The notes under the pieces: model-generated
What the model saw: the letters and a program-made list of their open reading frames with translations, nothing else
Told to the model about the DNA's origin: nothing
Databases searched by the model: none
Part shown: positions 26,258-38,039 of the stretch, piece by piece
Numbering within the stretch: the stretch's first letter is position 1
Layout of the letters: each line of letters starts with the position of its first letter
Position numbers and translations under genes: made by a program
Assembly (NCBI GenBank): GCA_012295275.1
Contig: CM022670.1
Coordinates: forward strand, 27,739,881-27,803,880
DNA: 64,000 nucleotides
DNA from: Chrysomallon squamiferum
Lineage: Eukaryota; Mollusca; Gastropoda; Neomphalida; Peltospiridae
Reading direction: 5' to 3'

Positions 26258-27530
26258 TCACACAAACATTAACACATTCTCAGATCAAATCAATGCAAAT
26301 GAAACAAAACAAAATGTTTTCCCATGAACAAGAAATAAATAAATATAAATTGGCTGTCACGGATGTGTAGAAAATTGTTCTTGATTGAACTGAAAAACTC
26401 AGGTGGTTTTCAGCTGCACAGGTTAATGAGAACTTCATCTCGTTTTGGTTTCTGTGTGTGAAGGGCTGATAGAACATTTGTGGTTGAGTGAGTCACAAAT
26501 ACTATGGCTTTTATTTACAATAATGAAATGTGTTTGCTGATTAAAAACTGTAAATACATTTATTGATTAATTTTCAATAAATGATTAATTAAGTAATATT
26601 AAAAAAGATTAATCTCATAGTTAATGTTTCATATCCAGCTGTTGAGGATTGAGAATTGTTTTTGTTTTGTTATGTGTTATTGCACTGGAAGAGATAAACT
26701 GAATGACCTGTTGTTCTTGTTGTCACATTTTTATTTTGAAATGGTATTGAAATTACAGGTATGTTTTAAAAGCTGCAATATTGTTTAATCAGTTGTAACA
26801 TAAAATAAATTAAATAGTTTAGTGTTAAGTTACAGAAACGTAATTCTTCAGTAGAATAAAATATATATGGGATCTTTTTTAATGTTATTGTTAGAGGTAG
26901 CATCCAAGCAAAATACACTGTTTTGGTAACCTGTCGATGAATAGCTAATTTTATGTAATTTTTTGGATAAAATGGATTAATACTTTTCAAATAAAGATTA
27001 TGTGATCTTTCATTTTGTTTTTTTGAAAAATAATAACAAAGGACATGTCATGTGCCCAATCCTAAAAGGTTACCTGAGTCTGAATATTTTGTTTTTCCTC
27101 TTATGTATGGTATTTTATAACTGTTTACAGAATAATAATTTGAAGCTGTATGCTCGATTTAATCGTTTGCATTTGTAGAAATGAAATAATAATTGAAAAA
27201 ATATCTTTCTGTTAGCCAATTTGAATAGCTGTATTGATGATAATAATCTTTAATATAGTTGTTTGACTCCCAAAATTAATGTTACAATCCTAGATTTTTT
27301 AATCTGTAGGTGTATTTATGTTAATATATTTGTTTGGTTTAATGCAATATGGATTTTAAAAACATCCCTTCTAAAACAATGCTATTTCATTATACTTCTC
27401 ATTTTCTGAACATTTGTCATACAGAACTAGTTGCTATAATGAAGACTGTTTAAGTCAGTTAAGTGAATTATTAAAAGTCTATTATAACATGCAGATTATC
27501 AAAAATCATTTTATTGTAGTAAGCTGCTAT
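25441..27530. other. A/T-rich background with a (CT)n(CA)n tract
   Basis: It contains the compound microsatellite (CT)n(CA)n at about 26224-26266 and a more balanced patch at about 25680-25860. The 10-bp palindrome ACCAGCTGGT (25769-25778), with an E-box core, lies in that patch. The frame over the microsatellite is a repeat translation. No gene is seen. Confidence 0.6.
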
Positions 27531-27539
27531 TATGATGTT

Positions 27540-28980
27540 ATTTAAATTATGAGCCTCCAGGAATTTCAGATAAACTATAGCCCACAGCCAGTCTAGTATG
27601 TAATGTACTCAAATGACAACTAAATTCATATTTTCAGTTCTTCTTCATTAATAATTTATTCACAGTGAAAGCTTAACTAGGTAAATGGGCCGTGATTACT
27701 TCAGTGTGTGAGCTTTAAGGACTTATCAGCCAGACTGGATAACGCAGTATTTTACTTTGATGTGTGTTCCTCAGATAGTGTGCACACAGAGTTAAACAAG
27801 CCCTACACTTTTAACTCAATCCTAATAATTTATTTATTTTTAAATGAGCAGATGTTGGATTTTTTTTGGGTTTGTTTTGAAGGTTTTTTTAAACTTGTTT
27901 TTCTGATTTTCCCATAATGTTTGTTGAAATGTTTAATAAATTGAAAAAGATAAAACTTTGAAATGAGATTAAATTAAAAAAAAATAAAAAATAAAAAACT
28001 GAGAGTTGATTTAACTATATTTTATTTTGTTATTCAGTGCTTTTACTTTTTTAAAACATTAATTTGATCTTTCGATAACTTTTTTAAGACTGTATATTTC
28101 AATCTTTAGTTGTTTATTGATTCATGAATATACATGTGCTTGTATGAATTTAGATACAATGAATCTCAGACATAATTGACTGTTATATAATAATCTTTAG
28201 AAATGGCAGATTAGTCTGTTGATTATCTAGCAGATTATAATCAGGACATTATTTTATATGTATGAAACAAATGCTAAATGTATTGTAAAAATTAGCTCTT
28301 CAGAACAGGAATGTATTAATAAATGTTAAATGTCAAAGTTAAACATGAATGTTAACAAAATGTATTTAAAATTTAAATTAAGACACACTGAAATATGTAT
28401 ATCTTGTTTAGGTAATGGACTGTAAATAATAATAGTAATCTGAAAGCTTACTTAGGAATACAGCTGAAAAACAAACTTGCCTCAACCAACATAAATAAAA
28501 TTACCATTCCTTTATTGCTTTTCTTAATATGTGTATATTCTCTCTATACTGTGGTACCATGTTCTAGGTTATTTGTGTTAAATAGCTATATTTAATTAAT
28601 TTTTAAAATGCAGCTGACATTTGGCATTAACAAATAGCATTTCCCACCAGTAATTAACCTCTTATTGTAACTTTTTTCTTTAATATCAGTGGAAATGTGC
28701 ATGTCATAGTGCTTCTGAATTAAACATTTTGAAGTATTTAATTTTTTTCAGAAATATTCAATTATTTCTGTAATTCATTTGTTATGTACTAAGAGCATGA
28801 CCTTTGGTTAATCTTATTATTAAAAAATTTAATTATATTTATTTATCTATTAATATTTTTATTTATTTTATTTTTTATATATTTTTTTATAACAATGATA
28901 TTTTTATTTTATAATAATTATTATTATTATTATTTATATTTTTACTTTATTCTATTTTTTTTATTTATTTTTTTTTTTTT
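27540..28980. other. Short balanced patch, then A/T background
   Basis: 27540-27800 is less biased, without recognisable signals. 27801-28980 is A/T words and T/A runs, ending in a strongly T-rich TTA tract at about 28840-28983. Confidence 0.5.
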
Positions 28981-28989
28981 TTTACATCA

Positions 28990-29290
28990 GACAGATTGGG
29001 AAAATAAATTATCATGCACACATATCCTTAATCAGAGTATTTTGCAGTATTCCCCATGGTCATGGAAAGCTTTTAGAATTACTTTAACTTGAACTGCCTG
29101 ACTGAACCATCTCGACTTACTGGTGAAGTAGATAGATTAAGCCACAATTGAACAGCACATTTGCACAAAGCAATGGATTAACTAGCCATTAACCGGTTGA
29201 AATGATAGCAGCACTTTTCTGAATTAAGAGAATTATACTATAAATAGACTGAATGTGTGATTGGCACATTATTTAGACAGATACACTTGT
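28990..29290. promoter_or_regulatory. High-complexity island with a Grainyhead-type palindrome
   Basis: AACCGGTT at 29191-29198 matches the known Grainyhead palindromic core exactly. It lies in a small inverted repeat (CAATGGATTAA around 29171 with TTAACCGGTTG). The surrounding 300 bp is balanced. Binding is inferred from the motif only. Confidence 0.35.
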
Positions 29291-29920
29291 AAGTAAATAA
29301 CAGATAATTAACAGTGAAAAGGACAGTTCTTCTTTTTTTCTCTTATTGTGAGTGTGAATTAAATATGTTAATGTTAAATACTTCTTAATGCATTAATTAA
29401 CTTTGAAAAATGAGAATTCATTTTGGAATATTTAACATTCTGGTTTCTTATCTTGACAAGTTATTTAAATGAAAATAACAATGAAAAAAAAACACAAAAA
29501 AAAAAAAAAAAAAAAAAAAAAGAATCAATACCAAAGAATCCTAAACAAATAAATATATAAATAAATATTAAAAAAAATATGTTTATAGTCAAAACTTTTA
29601 CCTTAATCCACAGACATTAATCTAAAAATATAATTAAGTTTACGTATAACTGTGGAAACAGGAAAACAGTTAAATAAATTGAAAGTTAAAAGAAACCTAT
29701 CTTCTAATTTAATGCTTGTTACATTCAGCATTAACATTTAATAACACAGGATTTATACAATTCACCCCCCCAACTTTACCAATAAGTAACATGAGAAGAC
29801 CAAACTTCAATTTTATTTTCTCATCAAATTAGTGGCTTTCAAGTTCACCAAACTTTCCTAAATCAACAGTTTGAATTTGATTATTTTATTATAAGCAGGA
29901 GGTAGAAAGTATTTTCAAAA
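29291..29920. other. A/T-rich background with a long A run
   Basis: It holds an A run of 26 at 29496-29521, preceded by an interrupted A-rich stretch. No target-site duplication was evident, so I cannot tie it to a retroposed element. Confidence 0.6.
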
Positions 29921-29929
29921 CAATACACT

Positions 29930-30347
29930 GAGTTTGGGAAATAGCTCTATTAATCTGACCAGGTTGCTCAGTTAGAATCTCTACTGCTGAATATTTTGAT
30001 AGCTATGGCATTCCACAAAAACAGCAAACAAAAGTTCCTAACATTGCTTTGCAAGTTTTAATTGTGTTCTTTCTACCCAGTGATCAATATGTTATCCCAG
30101 TAGTGGACATTTCTCTGGGATGGTTTAATACCATATGCTTTTGTTACAGCCAGTTGGTCTGTTTAGTTCCAGTCTCCAAGTCTGGTCCGAAGTTATCAAT
30201 ATAGCCATCAGTCCATGAAAGAATATAAAAGCAGTGGGATTGTCAAGCCTACAACAAGATTAACACACTCATTGTAGCCTGCTTGCAGTGACCTTTATGT
30301 TAATTTTCTGAAAGCTATCAGCATTTTTTTCTCTCTCCTTCTTTCAG
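29930..30347. promoter_or_regulatory. High-complexity island upstream of the candidate exon
   Basis: Balanced sequence with few homopolymers leads into the candidate exon and holds the TATA-like box. A 6-bp inverted repeat ATCCCA/TGGGAT with a 16-nt spacer lies near 30094-30121. It could be a promoter region if the exon model is right. Confidence 0.35.
30224..30231 (+). promoter_or_regulatory. TATA-like box
   Basis: TATAAAAG sits in balanced sequence about 220 bp before a consensus donor site. If used, transcription would begin about 30 bp downstream, near 30250-30260. In A/T-rich DNA such words are common, so the weight comes only from the complex surroundings and the donor downstream. Confidence 0.25.
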
Positions 30348-30448
30348 CATCCATCGTAGACAATCAATCGATTTTCACTGGGGTTTGGATTGTACTGAGA
30401 GCAGCGGTCCATGTCGATTGAAGGAAGGAGACTTACAACTGAATTATT
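30348..30448 (+). other. Candidate exon (leader exon of a + strand transcript)
   Basis: The 3' edge is a consensus donor (ATT|gtaagt, GT at 30449). Two 5' edges are possible. One is an acceptor after a long pyrimidine run (ttctctctccttctttcag, ending 30347), giving 101 bp. The other is a transcription start near 30255 below the TATA-like box, giving about 195 bp. One forward frame (from 30349) is open through all 33 codons with a balanced residue mix, but 33 open codons are unremarkable and I recognise no domain. Spliced to the block at 58089 that frame meets a stop at once. An ATG at 30411 instead gives a short frame that continues across the junction. I therefore favour an untranslated leader exon. 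Confidence 0.3.
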
Positions 30449-30450
30449 GT

Positions 30451-30950
30451 AAGTACATAATTATAATAGGAGTTTTGGCATTTTTTCTTCCCCTCTTTTA
30501 TTTAACAACTTTTTTATTTAAAGTGTTTAAATGAAATATTGATGTTGTAAACTGTTCTTTTTCAGTTTATTTAATTGATTTTGTTTTTATTTATGAGAGT
30601 TTACTTTTAACATTTAACAAGATAGTGTTTGTAGTAAATTTTAAAATTTAAATTTAAAATATATATTCACAATATCTGAAATTTATAATTTGTGTTTAAC
30701 AAATTATTTGTTGTTGCTGGGTTTTATGGATGGTTAAAAGAAAAATATAATCCTATTTAATTTTGTAACGTCTTAAACAAGATATATGACAGGGCAAAGA
30801 AAGACATTTTCTGTCCATTTTGCAACTCTGGAGTAATAGAACTCAAGTTGCAAAATTTATTTAAATTCCAAACAAACTTTTTTATAGTTAAAAAAAGAAA
30901 GAGAAAAGACTAATATACCTTATTTACTATTTGTGATCCAGTTTTTAATT
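30451..30950. other. A/T-rich background (intronic if the exon model holds)
   Basis: T-rich words and short A runs follow the donor directly. No gene or structured element is seen. Confidence 0.55.
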
Positions 30951-30959
30951 CTTTAGTTA

Positions 30960-31275
30960 ATATTCTCTAGTTCTTTAAACAAGGGAACTTGGCTTTGTTT
31001 CCATAAATATGACTTGGATGAAAACAAGTCTAATTGACCTATTCAAATGACCACAATTGGCCTCATTTGTCTGGGACAAAGGAAAGAAAGAAGCCTTCAG
31101 GGAAATGAACTCTTCAAAGATTTGTGAGTTCTGATGAGATCACTTCTTGCTGGACATGCACATTTATGAATAAAGAGGGACCTCTGCTTTATTTAACAAA
31201 TGAGTCACTATGTTTTGTCAGAACTGTCTGGCATTTATGTAAATAGGCTTTGATGTGTTTTCTGATGCCATTTGT
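30960..31275. promoter_or_regulatory. High-complexity island with SOX, TCF and AP-1 type sites
   Basis: TTTGTC and GACAAA form a perfect inverted pair with a 3-nt spacer (31066-31080), a SOX-like double site. TTCAAAG (TCF/LEF type) is at 31112-31118 and a perfect AP-1 word TGAGTCA at 31201-31207. The density of known motifs in balanced sequence suggests an enhancer. That is inference; short motifs also occur by chance. Confidence 0.35.
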
Positions 31276-32495
31276 TTTATTTGTGATACATTAATTTATT
31301 AATTAAAAAAAGAAAGAAAAAAGTAGTAATAATCATGATTACGATTATCTATATTATTTAGTATCAATGCTTTATATTTAAAAATGTATTTATTTTTTTG
31401 ATTAAGGGGTCAAATTTAATTCTGTTCTTATGTCTTTGTCTTAAAAAGATTTATCTTGTGCATATAAATATAAATATTTAAAATAATTTTGATATTACTA
31501 TCATAAACATCCTAAAAAAGAAAACAAATGTATGTTAATTGTTAATTATTTATGCTTGGATGATTATTAGCTAATAGGAAAGTAAAGAAGAAAAAAATTC
31601 TTTCTTATTAAGAAAAACTAATAAAAAAACATGGTTTTTTCTGAACACCACTGAGTAAAGTCAGTTACATGCATTTCATTAAAGCATTAGATTCATGAAT
31701 ACCTAGCCAATATGATTTTTTTGCTTTGTTTTTATTCTTGCTCTCAATTGGATGGTTGTGAATATATCCAATATATATTACTATTACAGTTATTATTATT
31801 ATTATTATTTATTTATTTATAAGCTTAAAAGCTGCCCACTTTACTCAGAGGATTACCACATGGGCCTACAGCCCCTATAACTATAGGTTTAGAACAATAT
31901 AAAACAAATTTTAAGTGGAATGATTGTATTTAATGTCATCCAGAAGGAAGGAAATTATTTTATAGGCAATGAACCAAGTAAAAATGTGTTTCACATAACC
32001 TTCTTACATCTAATTTTGTAAGTTTTGTTTATAATTTTGTTATTCATAATAAACAGAAGTTAGGGACCCCCTAGAGCTTCCACATAGCATCAAAACACAT
32101 TTTATGGTGATTAAATGCACTATGCCATTTTCATTTATTTCAAATAAAAATGGGTTATGAACAGAAATCGTGTCTTAAGAAAGTAAATGAAATATTATGT
32201 GTGTATGTATGTTTGTCTGTAAATATATTTTATTTATTTTATTTTTAAGTAGTCCTTTTTTTAACCTTTCTTTTTTGTGACCTTATTGTTTTGTTTTTAT
32301 TTACAGTATTGCCCTTTTTCTTTATACATGTTTATTTTCTTTATTTGTTTATTTTTTCCATTCCAAGTGCTGATAAATAGTTTAATTAACTGTCTTGTTA
32401 ATTATGAAAATATTTATTATCTGTCGAAATATTCCAGGGATTAATAAAACAAATACCTTACGGGAAATTATTTCATTTAAATTCTGATTAACTTT
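31276..32495. other. A/T-rich background with (TTA)n
   Basis: A TTA/TTTA tract lies at about 31790-31822. There is a small balanced patch at about 31825-31890. No gene is seen. Confidence 0.6.
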
Positions 32496-32499
32496 TAAA

Positions 32500-32840
32500 A
32501 TGAAAGGTCATTGTGACCTCTGATACTCCATTTCTGTTTTAGACTGTTCATACACTACTGGAAGAAAATGCTGTGATAATCTTCCAAAATTGCATGGCAT
32601 TAATTCCTCCTGATTTGGCTTCTCTTCTCCACAAGAAATCAATTTTGGAGTAAACTCTAATGTGGCATCATGGAGCAGTCACTCATAACAATTACAATTA
32701 AATGCACTTTGCCCGCTGGTACTGCCAGCCTTCTTTGATCACAGCAATGAATTAATCTTCCATTGTACAGTGTTATCCCCTGCATGGTGCTGTCTGCTTG
32801 TAGCACAGCTCATTATGTATTTTGTTCTTGTTTTCATTTC
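32500..32840. promoter_or_regulatory. High-complexity island carrying a perfect IR3 hormone-response-type element
   Basis: The island opens with AGGTCA, a 3-nt spacer and TGACCT at 32505-32519, the exact inverted-repeat-3 arrangement of estrogen- and steroid-receptor-type elements. About 300 bp of balanced sequence with several TAAT cores follows. Binding is inferred. Mollusc estrogen-receptor orthologues are known, mostly ligand-independent, so a factor for such a site could exist. Confidence 0.4.
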
Positions 32841-33464
32841 ACTCCTCTGTTGTCTGATCTTTTGAATTTAACTGTTTTATTTGAATTTAACTGTTTTGTT
32901 TGTTTTGCAGTGATAATTAATTAGTTTTTTTCCTAATTCTTTATTATTTTTTTTATTGTTGCTGTTGTTGATATTTTTATTAATACATTTATTTGGTTTA
33001 ATTTAAAAATAAATTTATATCCTAAGTCAAAATCTGAAAACTTACAAAAAACTATGGTAACCTAGATTTTTAAATGAATAATTTATAAAGCTGGATATAA
33101 TATGTGGAATTGATCTAGATTTCTGAAATAGGGATTTTTATGATTTATTATTTTTCTTCAGCATTAGAAAATTTGTAACTGTTAGTTTATAATAACCCTA
33201 TAACTTTAGTATATTAACTGATTTAAATCTGTGATTGTCTTTTACGTATTTAAATTCAAATTTATTTTGTTAATATAAAGAATTACAAATTTATTTTATC
33301 AATTTATTATTTATAATAACAGCATTGTAAAATGTAACAAATATCAAAGAACCATACAAATATTGTATTGATCTGTTTTAGAATGAATAACTATGACATA
33401 TTAACAAATGTAAATTTATTTTTACAATAACAACAGTAAAAGAAATAATTTGTTAGTCAGTAGG

Positions 33465-33499
<35 letters not shown>

Positions 33500-33650
33500 A
33501 TCCAAATAAAATAAAATAAAATAAAATAATATCAAATAAAAACGGTAGTATTTTTAAAAACATTATTTATTATTATTATTTTTTATACACTTTTCCCAAA
33601 ATGAGAAGTACATACCATAGTCTTTTTAAAAAAAGTTTAGACTGGCTGAA
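32841..33650. repeat. A/T background with (AAT)n, (ATAAA)n and a 20-bp tandem duplication
   Basis: TTTGAATTTAACTGTTTT is repeated directly at about 32861-32898. (AAT)n runs at about 33467-33499 and (ATAAA)n at about 33508-33530. No gene is seen. Confidence 0.65.
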
Positions 33651-33674
33651 ATAGGAAATAATCGAAAGGATCAC

Positions 33675-33745
33675 TGAGAAGGGTTGATTCTTTTTCCCAC
33701 CATCAAGCCAGCATTCTAACCACTGTAGTAGAGCCTACCCTACTC
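33675..33745 (-). mobile_element. Degraded tRNA-derived SINE head
   Basis: Read on the minus strand, TACTACAGTGG (33720-33730) matches the pol III A box consensus TRGYNNAGYGG with one mismatch. It continues TTAGAATGCTGG as in many tRNA-related SINEs. AATCAACCC (33681-33689) matches the B box GWTCRANNC with one mismatch, at normal spacing. No full tRNA cloverleaf is present, so this is a SINE remnant and not a tRNA gene. The body and tail towards lower coordinates cannot be delimited. Confidence 0.5.
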
Positions 33746-33779
33746 TGTTTTATAGTTGACTCATTACACAGTATGTTGA

Positions 33780-34130
33780 ACACAGAGGATTTTGAATCAC
33801 TGTAGAAAACAGTCTGAAAAAGTAATGAGGGTTAATGGATCTCTCACTTTGTGCAGCATTACCAGTGACCATGGTTCTTGTGGAGCTGTATTCATTAATT
33901 ATTTAATGCAAAATGGCAGTTTGGAATCTATTCACAGGATCTTAATTACCTCGCTGGCTTTCAAGAGATTCCCCAGAGCACTTGGATTTTTCCTTGAATT
34001 TTGTCCATTTTGTTTACACAAGATAAAATGTTCCCTATAAAGTTAGCTGTTAGTTTTTCATGTTCAACTTTTACATTTTAGATCTGTTGTAACTAATACT
34101 GGTTAAAAGTTAGCTCATGACATGACCACC
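33780..34130. promoter_or_regulatory. High-complexity island
   Basis: Balanced for about 260 bp. The 82-codon + frame (33792-34040) has no ATG at its first codon and resembles no family. Candidate regulatory element, by composition. Confidence 0.3.
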
Positions 34131-34540
34131 ATAATATATGTAAGCTTTTATATGCCTTCTGTTTAACTGACTATAGAATATTTTTCTATGTAAAACACAC
34201 TTTTTTTGTTTAAAAAATTGTACAGTTTAATATTCTTGTTTTGCAAGTTTTGCATTCAAGTAAAATGAATAAATATTATTGAAATAACTAAAATAGTATA
34301 AATATATTTTATTTAATAATGTGGATGGAAAATCTGTCACCTTTTGGCAGCAAATAATTTTTAAATTTATTATTATTATTATTATTATTATTTTAATGAA
34401 ATAAATGTAAACATAAAAATTATAACCAAACTGATTAAATACAGACTTCAGTTATGCTTAGAAGAAATTTAAAAAACTTTTTATTACATAAATAGCTAAG
34501 AGTGATAAAAAATGGAGTTTTGTTTGCATTAACAACTTGG
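34131..34540. other. A/T-rich background with (TTA)n
   Basis: A TTA microsatellite lies at about 34366-34395. No gene is seen. Confidence 0.65.
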
Positions 34541-34900
34541 CACATTTGAATGGAAATTTGTCAGTCCCAGTGATCTTTTGTTGCAAGGCATGCCTTATGT
34601 ACTTGACCAATTACTGTGTGTGTCTATGGCTGTAAACTGACTGGTGAAAATGTGTGGCTTGCTGTAATTGACTTTGGCAAAAACGTGATCCTGGAAAAGT
34701 TAATCAGTTGGAAAACAAGCAATGGTTGTCACACATGATAATCTGTTGGAATTGGAGCTCCACACCTACAGTGAATAACATAATTAATCAGCTGGATGTA
34801 TCTATGATGGCTGGAGAAATTTGTGTTACTGGAACCAACTTGTCAGCTAGAATGAACCTTACCATTAGAATTTATCTGATAGTATGTATTTTAAGAAAAC
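34541..34900. promoter_or_regulatory. High-complexity island with a 12-bp palindrome
   Basis: AAGGCATGCCTT (34585-34596) is a perfect palindrome and contains AGGCATGCCT, an exact fit to the p53-family half-site RRRCWWGYYY. About 300 bp around it is balanced. It ends in a (CA)n tract at about 34905-34940. The 98-codon frame at 34708-35004 runs into that tract and is unlikely to be a gene. Confidence 0.35.
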
Positions 34901-34906
34901 ATGATG

Positions 34907-34938
<32 letters not shown>

Positions 34939-35341
34939 TGCACCCAAACATGCACATACAAGAAATATTCAATCTTTTCTTATGGCTGCATTGATTTACT
35001 GTAAACTTCCTGATGGAACTAGGGCATAATATTTGTAAAAATAGTTTATAAATGAGATATAATTACTATAATTCTTTTTCCCCCATTCTTATAATCATGG
35101 TTGGAACATTTTATGCCATACAAATTAAGGTTTGTATAAGTTACATAATATATCTTTCTTTGTTTCAGTATAATTTTCTTGCTTTCAAAAGTAATTTATT
35201 GCACTTCCTTAAAAAGGACATTTTACAAATGAGGCAAGGTTCATTGAAGAAAGATTGAGATTTATTTATTTTTTGTTTTCTTTTATATGAATAGTCTGAT
35301 AAATCTAAAAGCACAAATTTAAAGAAAAGAAGAAACGATTA

Positions 35342-35377
<36 letters not shown>

Positions 35378-35540
35378 AAATTAAAAATATATCTAAAGAA
35401 AGCAAGAAGGAAGACTGAAAAAACACTGAGTATTTAGTCAAGCTTTATTAATTGATTAATTTCTCTTTGAATTTGAGACATAGTTTGTTGGATTCAGAAT
35501 GATTTATTTTTCAAGTTTGTTTTGCAAGTTTTACAATTGT
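34901..35540. repeat. (CA)n tract and long A run in A/T background
   Basis: (CA)n is at about 34905-34940 and an A run of 29 at 35349-35377. The remainder is A/T words. No gene is seen. Confidence 0.7.
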
Positions 35541-36010
35541 CAGCAGCTCAGATAAAACAATGTTTTCATTTTCAAGGCAGCCAGCTACATCAAAGAAAGT
35601 GTTGAGCTGTAAAGTCAGTGATTCCTCTGGCAAATTTATAGCCTTTTCATCAGCTGGTTAACCATGTGACTTAGGATGAAGTTTGTGCTGAACTTACAGA
35701 TATTTTGATGAGCTGTAGAGAGAGAGAGAGTTCTAAGACTTGAGTATTGTGGGGATACTTTACATAGTTTGATTTAATATTCATACAGTGGACAGATCTT
35801 TGTACATTAACAGTGGGTGGTCTGAACAGTTGGTTCTGTTACCTTTGCTGAATGGCTAATATATTGTTCCTGACTAAACCAGACATTCTAGATTATCATT
35901 TATGGGCAGTAATCAGGCTTTGAACTATGGAGGCTGAAACCACCTGGTAGAAATATAAATACTCTACTGTTATATGGTCAATAATAATGTCTGGCTCCAT
36001 TTCAACTTGT
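35541..36010. promoter_or_regulatory. High-complexity island
   Basis: About 460 bp of balanced sequence, interrupted by a short (GA)n at 35718-35731. AACAGT is repeated within 25 bp near 35810-35835. No recognisable protein. Candidate regulatory element. Confidence 0.3.
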
Positions 36011-36710
36011 AATGTTTTTTTTAAGAAAGTGATATTTCTCTCTCTGTCTCTCTTTCACTCACACATACACACATATGCACACAGACACACAAACATACAT
36101 ACACACAATAATTAAATGAAGTTTAATATAACAACCTATGATTGAAATGTTTGACAAATTATATACCATAATCTCAACATTTTAATTAAAGAATGATATA
36201 ATAGTTAATTATTAATATAGTGACATTAATTATATAAAGGATCTTTACACTTTTATCTTTTCTCTAAGTGTGGAGACAGGCACAGACACATTTTTCTGCC
36301 TATAACAGTTATGAAATTAATTCTGCAGACATATTATGCAATAGTTGTTGAATTATTGGTAATTATTCTGTTATTTTAGTTATTCTTTATTCATATTACT
36401 TTTTATATGCAAATGTTTTTATTTCATATACATACTGTCATTTTAGTGTAAGAACTGTATAACTAATAATGTTGTTATTCTGTTTTCAAAATGGTTCACA
36501 CTTTATTACATAAAATACTGTCAAAATATAAAAATGGAAGATGTAATTAAAAGCTAATATCTTGAAGATAAAAACTTAGTTTTATTTGTGAGCAAAAAAT
36601 CTATATTTTCAATTTATTGATTTTTTTTTTTTTTTCATTTAAAATACTATTGTGATCTGGTTAGTGATTGTTATTACAGTATAGACAATAAAAATAATTA
36701 TATTTTGAAC
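36011..36710. other. Microsatellite and A/T background
   Basis: (CT)n followed by interrupted (CA)n runs at about 36035-36110, then A/T words and a T run near 36622-36635. No gene is seen. Confidence 0.65.
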
Positions 36711-36719
36711 TTGCTGTTA

Positions 36720-37460
36720 CACCCAGCATGACACAAGAACAGCATTACCATTTACCAAACACTGGTGTTTTCTATGCTGTATTGATTTCTTACATTCGTG
36801 CTGGGCGAAGTGACACTAAAGAGATGGCCAGGAACAGCTATCGGGCTGCGGAGATGATTGAAGTAATCTCGCTAACTTCATGGGATTTACTTATTTCCAT
36901 TTTCATTCCAGTGATACTGTGTAAAAGGTGAAAAGTGGCCGTAACAAGCCAAGCACTTGCACAGGATTTGTGTGTTTTCCATATTTATACAAATGAACTG
37001 CCGTGCTGTGAGACAATTGTCCTAAAACTACATTCACTCCCGTTCACACAATTTACTTGTTGTTCATATTTATGCAGCAGTTTGGAGCATTAGGAAACAG
37101 GTTTATATTGAAATAGTCTGCGATTGCCAATTTGATTTGTATTTGCATGCCTTAAAGATGATTTTCTTTCCTTTCTGTTGTAGAGTCTGGTAGCTAATTT
37201 AAAAAAAAAAAAGAAGGAAAAAATAAAGAGAAGTTGTTATTTATTTGTTTTCACAGGATGATATAGCTTACTGATATTAGTGTGATTTGGATTTTATGAA
37301 GTGACTAATATTTATTTATCAGTGTGCCACAGAATGCCATTTTGGCATTACTGAGTCACAGTAGGTGAAAAGAACAATGATTGAAAAAAACAACTGGTAA
37401 TGGGTTTTAACACATGAGAAGTGTTTTAATGTGCTATCTGTGATTAAACAGTGTATTAAC
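36720..37460. promoter_or_regulatory. Strong, long high-complexity island
   Basis: Among the clearest islands: 52 of 120 bases in 36781-36900 are G or C by hand count, with several CpGs. Nested inverted repeats sit at its left end (ACAGCAT 36739-36745 with ATGCTGT 36774-36780, enclosing AAACAC/GTGTTT at 36757-36770). GACAATTGTC (37012-37021) is a perfect palindrome with paired SOX-type ACAAT cores. The 67-codon frame at 36728-36931 is unrecognised. Confidence 0.45.
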
Positions 37461-37890
37461 GAAGATCACATAAAATACGTTTACCATTGATATAACCCTG
37501 TCACTGATACTTCTGGCACACAATTCACTTCATATATGAAAAATAAACCATATATTCTGAAGCTTAACACCACATATTATTTTTATTAAGTAATTATGTA
37601 AAATGTTTTTCTTTATTTTAAAAACAAAAACAAATCATTATTTTTTAATAAAAGAAATGAACACATGTAAAGATGAAGTACAATAAAATATGAATTAAAA
37701 TATACAAACATTTTCTTTTACTTTTTTAAAATCATAATTTTCTTATTCTTCTTCTTCTTTTTGTTTCTTGCATTTTCTTTTTTCTTTAATTATTTTTTTT
37801 TTTAAATTTATAATTAAGAAAAGAATTAATGCAATAGCAAAATAGGATGAGTTGTAAACCTTGATAGATCAAATTTGATAAAAAAAAAAA

Positions 37891-37925
<35 letters not shown>

Positions 37926-38030
37926 TGGTTATAATTTGATACCATTTTTAATTATATTTTTTCTTGTTTTCATAATATTATTTTTTAGCTGTTATGCCAT
38001 TACATATAGCTGAATGATAGCCTTCAATAG
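37461..38030. other. A/T-rich background with (AAT)n
   Basis: A run plus (AAT)n at about 37880-37923. No gene is seen. Confidence 0.65.
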
Positions 38031-38039
38031 TTTCAAGAT

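Noticed and set aside
33675-33745. Functional tRNA gene on the minus strand
   Set aside because: A and B boxes are present but acceptor and anticodon stems do not form, so a SINE remnant fits better.
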